From: Verrucomicrobia bacterium UBA673 | Lineage (GTDB): Bacteria; Verrucomicrobiota; Verrucomicrobiia; Limisphaerales; UBA1096 | NCBI GenBank assembly: GCA_002299785.1 | Contig: DBNL01000003.1 | Coordinates: 1-11,636, forward strand | Direction of reading: 5' to 3' | DNA length: 11,636 nucleotides | Part shown: in pieces, positions 6,611 to 11,636 of the stretch | How the letters are laid out: each line of letters begins with the position of its first letter | Position numbering within the stretch: the stretch's first letter is position 1 | Position numbers and translations under genes: made by a program | Notes under the pieces: model-generated | Seen by the model: the letters and a program-made list of their open reading frames with translations, nothing else | Databases searched by the model: none | What the model was told of the DNA's origin: nothing

Positions 6611-7195
6611 ATGAAAATTAAAACACTACTGATTGTGAGTGCCATCGGCATCGCGTTGGCAACGCCGGAGTCATTGCAGGCACAGGCGAAGCCAAAGCCG
6701 GTCAAACCGGATTTTGGAGATGTCAAGGGTGACGCCAAGGAAGGTGGCAAGAAAGGCCCCAAATTCGATGCCTCAAAAATCAAGGATCGCCTCAAGGCTG
6801 CCTTCGACAAGCGCAAAAAGAAACGTGGCGACGCCAAAAAGGAAGGTCACAAGGTAGGTGGCAAAAAGGGTCTAAAGGGTGGCAGTGGATTCGGGAAACT
6901 GGTTCGTGATGACGAGAAAATACAGGAGCTGAGAAATTCCTTTAAAACAGCCGCCAAGGAACAGCACGAAAAAATTAAGGCTCTGCACGGACAGCTAAAG
7001 GATGCCTCCGATGAGGATAAGGATGGCCTTCGCGAGCAGCTTAAAGGCCAGCGATCTGACTGGGTCGAAAGCATGAAGGGCAACCGCGAGGAGGTTCGTG
7101 CACGCCTCAAGGAGATTCGCGAGGAGTTCAAGAACAAGCGTGACGATGTCATCGACGCCAACGACGATGACGGAAACGCCAACCCGGGCGAATAA
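6611..7195 (+). CDS. Exported lysine-rich charged protein, unknown function
   Basis: I start at the ATG at 6611, which begins a signal peptide (MKIK, hydrophobic 6-17, A-Q-A at 24-26); an in-frame ATG at 6554 would lie at about the transcription start. The protein has 194 residues. The mature chain has three parts: a Lys/Gly-rich, strongly basic region with repeated G-K-K and K-K runs (about 38-98); a helical, heptad-like region of alternating Lys/Arg and Glu/Asp (about 100-180), probably a coiled coil; and an acidic tail with D-D-D-G-N (185-189). It contains no cysteine. There is no catalytic motif and no anchor. It stands alone between a sigma-54 promoter and a strong terminator, so expression is probably conditional. 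A structural or polyanion-binding role outside the cytoplasm is possible, but I recognise no family. Confidence 0.8.
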   Translation: MKIKTLLIVSAIGIALATPESLQAQAKPKPVKPDFGDVKGDAKEGGKKGPKFDASKIKDRLKAAFDKRKKKRGDAKKEGHKVGGKKGLKGGSGFGKLVRDDEKIQELRNSFKTAAKEQHEKIKALHGQLKDASDEDKDGLREQLKGQRSDWVESMKGNREEVRARLKEIREEFKNKRDDVIDANDDDGNANPGE

Positions 7196-7220
7196 GCCCA
7201 AACTCATTTAACAATTCACA

Positions 7221-7250
7221 ACAGGCAGCGGAAACGCTGCCTGTTTTTTT
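7221..7250 (+). terminator. Strong intrinsic terminator
   Basis: ACAGGCAGCG and CGCTGCCTGT form a perfect ten-pair stem with a gaaa tetraloop, followed by seven T residues (7244-7250). It begins 25 bases after the stop of the lysine-rich protein gene. Confidence 0.95.
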
Positions 7251-7255
7251 GCCCA

Positions 7256-7277
7256 CTTGGCCAAGCGCTTGGCTAGG
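7256..7277. repeat. Composite of two head-to-head palindrome copies, upstream of cbiX
   Basis: CTTGGCCAAGCG (7256-7267) overlaps by its CG a reversed copy, CGCTTGGCTAGG (7266-7277). The 22-base block is symmetrical at 20 positions, and its core CCAAGCGCTTGG is perfect. It starts six bases past the preceding terminator and ends 25 bases before the cbiX start, where an operator would lie. Confidence 0.7.
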
Positions 7278-7285
7278 CGTATACT
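7257..7285 (+). promoter_or_regulatory. Possible promoter of cbiX
   Basis: TTGGCC (7257-7262, 4 of 6 to the -35 consensus) and TATACT (7280-7285, 5 of 6 to the -10 consensus) are 17 bases apart. The start would fall near 7292, with a leader of about 11 bases. The -35 lies within the composite palindrome, so a protein bound there would block it. Confidence 0.35.
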
Positions 7286-7302
7286 TCCGGTTTACAACGG
7301 CC

Positions 7303-8145
7303 ATGCCGGACGACTTTTCAGACAGCGCACTTGTCCTGGTGGCGCACGGCTCGACGCTGAACGCCGATTCAGATAAGCCGGCCCACCAGCACGCCGACGA
7401 ACTGCGCTCGCGGCGGTTGTTCGCCGAGGTTCGAGTGAGCTTTCTCAAGCAGCAACCCGGCGTGGACGGCGTATTGCAGAGCGTTACTGCCCGGCGTGTG
7501 TTCATCGTACCGATCTTCATCAGCGAGGGGTATTTCACCGAGAATTTTTTGCCCGCTGAACTTGGCTTTCAGGCAAACGATGACAAGTCGTTCGAACGCG
7601 TTCGCCAAGACAGTGGGAAGAGTCTGCACTACTGCGAACCGGTCGGCACGCACGCGAGCATGACCGCCGCGCTGCTGGCCCGCGCCGAGGGTGTCGTCGA
7701 GCAGCACCCCTTCCCCCATGCACCAAAACCGGGTGATACGACGCTCATCATCGCTGGTCATGGCACGGCCAAAAATGAAAACTCACGAAAGGCCATCGAG
7801 CAACAGGTGGCGTTGATCGGGGCCAGGCGCGAGTACGCTGATGTGCAGGCGGTATTCCTCGAGGAGGAGCCGCGGGTTGAGTCATGCTACGAGTTGGCGA
7901 CGACGCCTAATATCGTCGTTGTGCCGTTTTTCATCAGCGACGGACTTCACTCGCGCGAGGATATTCCTATGAAATTGGGTGAGCCGGAAAAGCGGGTTCA
8001 ACAGCGCTTGGCTAAGGGCAAGCCAACTTGGGTCAACCCCACCGAGCGCCACGGGAAACGCGTCTGGTACTCGGCCAGCATCGGCTCCGAGCCATTTATC
8101 GCTGAAGTAATCCTTGAGCGCGTCCGCGAGGCGGCCGTAGTCTGA
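7303..8145 (+). CDS. CbiX/SirB-type sirohydrochlorin chelatase, two-domain
   Basis: Likely inserts cobalt or iron into sirohydrochlorin in the cytoplasm, for cobalamin or siroheme. The ATG at 7303 is chosen because the upstream frame runs through the terminator T-run. The protein has 280 residues in two ferrochelatase-like halves. The first has V-A-H15-G-S-T and F72-I-S-E-G-Y-F-T; the second has A-G-H153-G-T and F210-I-S-D-G-L-H216-S-R-E-D-I-P. In the second half both metal-binding histidines are present, 63 residues apart. In the first half the position matching H216 is Phe78, so that half keeps one histidine. Length fits the long, duplicated CbiX form. No other tetrapyrrole genes lie in the window, so iron or cobalt cannot be chosen. 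The stop directly abuts that of the next, convergent gene. Confidence 0.82.
   Translation: MPDDFSDSALVLVAHGSTLNADSDKPAHQHADELRSRRLFAEVRVSFLKQQPGVDGVLQSVTARRVFIVPIFISEGYFTENFLPAELGFQANDDKSFERVRQDSGKSLHYCEPVGTHASMTAALLARAEGVVEQHPFPHAPKPGDTTLIIAGHGTAKNENSRKAIEQQVALIGARREYADVQAVFLEEEPRVESCYELATTPNIVVVPFFISDGLHSREDIPMKLGEPEKRVQQRLAKGKPTWVNPTERHGKRVWYSASIGSEPFIAEVILERVREAAVV
8005..8016. repeat. Iterated palindrome variant CGCTTGGCTAAG
   Basis: Reversed copy (CTTAGCCAAGCG on the minus strand), one base from the main form, within the cbiX codons for R-L-A-K. Confidence 0.5.
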
Positions 8146-9363
8146 TCAGCTAATTTGGTGGCAGAACATTCCGTCCCGCAGCTTGGGTTCAAACCAGGTG
8201 CTCTTGGGAGGCATAATGCCGCCGTCGTCGGCAATCCTCATCAGATCCCCAATGCTCGTCGGGGACAAGGAAAACGCGCAGGCGAATACGCCGCTGTCCA
8301 CTAGATTTTCCAGTTCACCCGTACCGCGGATGCCACCGACGAAGGCGATACGTTTGCTGGTACGCGGATCGTCTATGCCCAACAACGGCGCCAGAGTGTA
8401 ATCCTGCAAAATGCTGACGTCTAGTTGCTTGATCGGGTCATCAATATCGATCGAGCTGACCTTAGGCCGCAGCGTACGCCACCGACCTTCAAGGTAGAGG
8501 CAGATTTCGTGTTTGCCGTGCGGCTTGGGCAATCCACTTTCCTCAATGTCAAACACTTGGCCAAGCGCGCCGAGGAACGCCTCCGGCGAGTGGCCGTGGA
8601 GGTCGCGCACCACCCGGTTGTAGGCCAGTATCTGCATTTGGTTGTGCGGAAAGAGCACGGTTAAAAACAGGCCACTTGTTCCGGAGCCGGCACGGCGCTT
8701 CGCCACCCGCTCTGCCGCGGCGCTGCGATGATGCCCGTCGGCGATGTAAAGGTTCGGGATTGCGTCAAAACGGCTCGCGATAAATTGGGCGTCCTCCCCC
8801 GATGACACCGTCCACGATGTGTGCTGCACGCCGTCGGGCGCGGTGAAGTCGTGATCCGGCTCGCCGCTAGCAATGCGACCGAACAACTCGTCCAGCACGG
8901 CGTCAGCCGGGTAAGTCACAAACACCGGCCCGGTCTGAGCATCGAGCGCTTCGAGATGGGCTACGCGGTCGTCCTCCTTGGCAGGTCGCGTGAACTCGTG
9001 CTTGCGAATGGTGTTGTCGCTATACTCGGCACAGCTCGCCACCGCCACAAGACCAAGCTGGCTGTGTTCGCCCATGATTTGCCGGTAAAGATAATAGTGT
9101 GCCCGGTCGTCCGCACGCAGGGCGCCCTCGGCGATGAGACGGTCGAGGTTTTCGCGGGCCTTCGCATAGACCCGCGGGTCGGTGGGATCTGTGCCCTCGG
9201 GTAGGTCAATCTCGGGCCGGCTGACGTGAAGAAAACTGCTTGGCCGCCCCTCGGCCATCTGTCGTGCCTCGGCGGTGGACATGACGTCGTACGGGAGTTC
9301 ACAGATCTCGAACGCACGCCCGGTAGCGGGCAAAAGGGCTGGGAAGGGCTTGATGATTGCCAT
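8146..9363 (-). CDS. DUF1015 family protein
   Basis: A conserved protein of unknown function, 405 residues. I chose the ATG at 9363 because DUF1015 proteins begin with M-A-x-I-x-P-F-x-A-L and then an L-P-Y-D-V block, here at 1-10 and 23-27; a longer form from the GTG at 9387 would add eight atypical residues. Other family landmarks are R120-K-H-E-F-T, the A-D-G-H-H-R motif (208-213) with following Ala residues, and G-I-M-P-P-K-S-T-W-F-E-P-K (382-394) near the C-terminus. The D-G-H-H-R motif recalls the phosphate-handling loop of ParB-like folds, but that link is only suggestive. There is no signal peptide, so it is cytoplasmic. It is convergent with cbiX and divergent from the EF-G gene. Confidence 0.88.
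   Translation of the reverse strand: MAIIKPFPALLPATGRAFEICELPYDVMSTAEARQMAEGRPSSFLHVSRPEIDLPEGTDPTDPRVYAKARENLDRLIAEGALRADDRAHYYLYRQIMGEHSQLGLVAVASCAEYSDNTIRKHEFTRPAKEDDRVAHLEALDAQTGPVFVTYPADAVLDELFGRIASGEPDHDFTAPDGVQHTSWTVSSGEDAQFIASRFDAIPNLYIADGHHRSAAAERVAKRRAGSGTSGLFLTVLFPHNQMQILAYNRVVRDLHGHSPEAFLGALGQVFDIEESGLPKPHGKHEICLYLEGRWRTLRPKVSSIDIDDPIKQLDVSILQDYTLAPLLGIDDPRTSKRIAFVGGIRGTGELENLVDSGVFACAFSLSPTSIGDLMRIADDGGIMPPKSTWFEPKLRDGMFCHQIS
8556..8567. repeat. Iterated palindrome copy CTTGGCCAAGCG (inside DUF1015 gene)
   Basis: Exact 12-base copy. The minus-strand gene reads it as A-L-G-Q-V. Confidence 0.75.
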
Positions 9364-9384
9364 CGGCAAGGAACGGTAAGGGAG

Positions 9385-9396
9385 CACTTGGCTAAG
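9385..9396. repeat. Iterated palindrome variant upstream of the DUF1015 gene
   Basis: On the minus strand CTTAGCCAAGTG, two bases from the main form, in the leader 22 bases before the ATG at 9363. Confidence 0.45.
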
Positions 9397-9427
9397 GGCG
9401 ACGAAAAAACAAGATAGCCCTCTAACT

Positions 9428-9446
9428 AACTGGGCACGTTCCAGTT
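9428..9446. other. Inverted repeat in the divergent DUF1015/EF-G gap
   Basis: AACTGG and CCAGTT form perfect six-base arms with a seven-base spacer. It lies about 65 bases before the DUF1015 start and 109 before the EF-G start. It could be an operator. I see no convincing -35/-10 pair in this gap. Confidence 0.25.
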
Positions 9447-9554
9447 GCGCTCAACTCCATCGAGTAGTAGGCCTGCGGTGAATATCTCTTGCTTGCAAAT
9501 GCCATTTTTCAGGAGCCTACTTTGTTATCCCCTTCTCTACCTAATTAACTAATA

Positions 9555-11630
9555 ATGAAGAATTATACTCATTCAAATTTGAGGAATATTGCCTTGGTTG
9601 GTCATGCTTCGTCCGGTAAGACCATGCTTGGCGAATGCATGCTAGCCTGCTCCGGCAAAATCAACCGGCTCGGCAGCGTGAACGAGGGCACCACGGTGTC
9701 GGACTACCATAAAGCCGAGAAGGAGAGAAAGTTTTCTATCCACACATCGCTGCTGCATGCCGAGTGGCTGGAGAGCCGATTCAATATCATCGATACACCG
9801 GGCTATCTGGATTTTCTCGCTGAGAGCCGCGCCGCGTTGAAGGTGTCCGATTTGGCTGTAGTAGTCGCCCACGCCACACACGGCATCGAGATTGGTACCT
9901 CCAAGGTATGGAACTTCGCCGAAGAGTTCGGTCTTGCCAAGGTGGTAGTCGTCAACGGCATCGACGTTGAGAACGCAAAGTACGAACCAATCCTCAAGGA
10001 TTTGAAAACTACGTTCGGTGCGCGATTTTTTCCAATCAATATTCCCATCAACCCCGGACCGGGCTACAATGAGATGTTTGATGTCATTCGCAAGGCAAAG
10101 CTTACTTACAAGACAGACAACAGCGGCAAATACGACGAAGAGAAGGTAGACGGCGAGGAGGGCGAACAGGTGGATCAGTTGCACACCCAGTTGATTGAAC
10201 TCGTTGCCGAGTCGGACGACACGCTGCTAGAGAAATTTTTCGACGAGGGCATCACCGAGGAGGAACTCCGCGGCGGACTTCACAAAGCGTTCCAATCCAA
10301 AACGTTCATCCCTGTGTTCTTCACTTCCAGCGAGACAAATGTCGGTATAGCGCGGTTGATGGATTTCATCTCCAAATACGCCTCCTCGCCGGATGACCAC
10401 ATGGAGACCGTTGCCCAGAACATCGACGGCGAAGAGGTGACCATCAGCCTCGACGACAAGGAGGCCGCCGCTTTTGTTTTCAAGACTATCAACGAATCCC
10501 ACATTGGGGAGTTGTCCTTTGTCAAGGTGCTCTCCAGTACACTCAAGTCCGGCGAAGACATCGTCAACGCCAACACCGACGAGCCCCAGCGACTGGGCCA
10601 AATGTTTATCCTAAACGGCAAAAACCGCGACAAGGTGGAGCAGCTCAACGCCGGCCAGATCGGCGCGCTTGTCAAGCTAAAGAATACCCACACCGGCAAC
10701 ACCCTCACCTCATCCAAACGCAAGGTCACCGTGCCACCCATCGAGTACCCGAACCCCAGTATCCACGAGGCGCTCAAGCCCAAGAATAAGGGCGATGAGG
10801 ATAAAATTTCCATCGGCCTCGCGGCGTTGCACGAGGAAGATCCATCATTCCAATATCACGTCGACTCCGAGCTGCACCAGACCGTCATCTCCGGCCAGGG
10901 CGAGCTGCACTTGCAGGTAGCCATGGAGCGAATCAAGGAACGGTTCAACATCGAGATCGAGTTATCCGCCCCAAAGATCCCCTTCCGCGAAACTATCAGG
11001 AACAACGGCGAGGCAAAGTACCGTCACAAAAAACAAAGCGGCGGCGCAGGCCAGTTCGCCGAGGTGTGGTTGCGCATCGAGCCTGCATCACGCGACCATG
11101 GTGTGGAGTTCACCCAGTCCCTCGTTGGCCAGAATGTAGACCGCGTATTCGTGCCCTCCGTCGAGAAAGGGGTCAACAGTGCCTGCACGGACGGCATCAT
11201 CGCCGGCTACCGCGTGGTTGACGTGAAGATCGACTTTTACGACGGTAAAATGCACCCGGTGGATTCAAAGGACGTCGCCTTCCAAATCGCAGGTAGGCAC
11301 GCCTTTCGCGAGGCAATACAGTCCGCGCGACCCTGCATGCTCGAGCCCATCACCCAAATCGAGGTCAGTGTGCCCGAGGAATTCATGGGTGCAGTCATGG
11401 GCGACCTCTCCAGTCGCCGCGGCAAAATCCTGGGCATGGACGTCGAGGGGGCATTTCAAGTCGTCCGGGCCGAGGTGCCGCAGATGGAGCTGTACCACTA
11501 TTCCACCAACCTACGCTCACTCACAGGTGGCCGCGGCCTGCACGCCGAGGAATTCAGTCACTACGAGTACATGCCCCACGAGCTCGAGAAAAAAGTGATC
11601 TCCCAAAGCCAGGCCAAGGATGAGGATTAG
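9555..11630 (+). CDS. EF-G paralogue (EF-G2 / FusA2-like translational GTPase)
   Basis: A ribosome-associated GTPase homologue, 691 residues, complete. Domains I-V follow EF-G order. Domain I has the P-loop G16-H-A-S-S-G-K-T23, a switch I region with T46-T-V-S-D-Y and G3 D80-T-P-G. Domain II spans about 300-395. Domain III contains G447-Q-G-E-L-H-L. Domain IV starts near R490-H-K-K-Q-S-G-G. Domain V has S620-R-R-G-K-I-L-G-M. The G-S-x-x-E-G-T-T-V-S-D-Y block and the domain IV start mark the EF-G2-like branch, not the housekeeping EF-G with A-H-I-D-A-G-K-T. The G4 motif is N134-G-I-D137 where NKxD is expected. No rpsL, rpsG or tuf gene is adjacent, which also argues for a paralogue. Its cellular job is uncertain; members may act in recycling or stress. 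The ATG follows an AT-rich leader without a Shine-Dalgarno match. Confidence 0.9.
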   Translation: MKNYTHSNLRNIALVGHASSGKTMLGECMLACSGKINRLGSVNEGTTVSDYHKAEKERKFSIHTSLLHAEWLESRFNIIDTPGYLDFLAESRAALKVSDLAVVVAHATHGIEIGTSKVWNFAEEFGLAKVVVVNGIDVENAKYEPILKDLKTTFGARFFPINIPINPGPGYNEMFDVIRKAKLTYKTDNSGKYDEEKVDGEEGEQVDQLHTQLIELVAESDDTLLEKFFDEGITEEELRGGLHKAFQSKTFIPVFFTSSETNVGIARLMDFISKYASSPDDHMETVAQNIDGEEVTISLDDKEAAAFVFKTINESHIGELSFVKVLSSTLKSGEDIVNANTDEPQRLGQMFILNGKNRDKVEQLNAGQIGALVKLKNTHTGNTLTSSKRKVTVPPIEYPNPSIHEALKPKNKGDEDKISIGLAALHEEDPSFQYHVDSELHQTVISGQGELHLQVAMERIKERFNIEIELSAPKIPFRETIRNNGEAKYRHKKQSGGAGQFAEVWLRIEPASRDHGVEFTQSLVGQNVDRVFVPSVEKGVNSACTDGIIAGYRVVDVKIDFYDGKMHPVDSKDVAFQIAGRHAFREAIQSARPCMLEPITQIEVSVPEEFMGAVMGDLSSRRGKILGMDVEGAFQVVRAEVPQMELYHYSTNLRSLTGGRGLHAEEFSHYEYMPHELEKKVISQSQAKDED

Positions 11631-11636
11631 CCGATC

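Overview
The window looks like a chromosomal segment of a Gram-negative bacterium of the Planctomycetota-Verrucomicrobiota group, most likely Verrucomicrobiota. That placement is inferred from two secreted sulfatases of the type expanded in those phyla, meso-DAP synthesis, a lipoprotein with an outer-membrane-type sorting residue, a DUF1015 protein and an accessory EF-G. By eye the GC content is in the mid-50s, with a more AT-rich stretch at about 3950-4840. No rRNA, tRNA, phage, IS or CRISPR signal was found.

Layout. Bases 1-611 (+) hold the end of a putative ATP-grasp-like protein that probably begins outside the window, followed by a small lipoprotein (675-968). A secreted sulfatase (1032-2435) overlaps a membrane-anchored lytic transglycosylase (2435-2992) by one base, and dapF (3039-3842) follows on the same strand. 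A bidirectional terminator (3920-3948) separates these from two minus-strand genes: a small exported protein (3972-4472) and a second secreted sulfatase (4844-6346). Divergent from the latter is a gene for an exported, very lysine-rich protein (6611-7195) with a good sigma-54 promoter in front and a strong terminator behind. A two-domain CbiX-type chelatase (7303-8145) converges stop-to-stop on a DUF1015 gene (8146-9363, -). Divergent from that is a full-length EF-G paralogue (9555-11630) with an altered G4 GTPase motif.

Function. The transglycosylase cleaves peptidoglycan and DapF makes its meso-diaminopimelate precursor, so this pair fits cell-wall turnover. The two sulfatases suggest use of sulfated polysaccharides; no formylglycine-generating enzyme lies in the window, so activation must come from elsewhere. 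CbiX/SirB would serve siroheme or cobalamin synthesis. The remaining genes do not form an obvious pathway.

The most unusual signal is not a gene. A 10-bp perfect palindrome, CTTGGCCAAG, occurs six times, five of them extended to CTTGGCCAAGCG, and there are at least six close variants. Copies lie inside genes on both strands, near gene ends and in intergenic gaps. In two gaps, upstream of dapF and of cbiX, two copies are fused head to head into longer palindromes. This resembles an iterated genomic palindrome (compare HIP1 of cyanobacteria) or an uptake or binding sequence. A second trait is that almost no start codon has a recognisable Shine-Dalgarno sequence.
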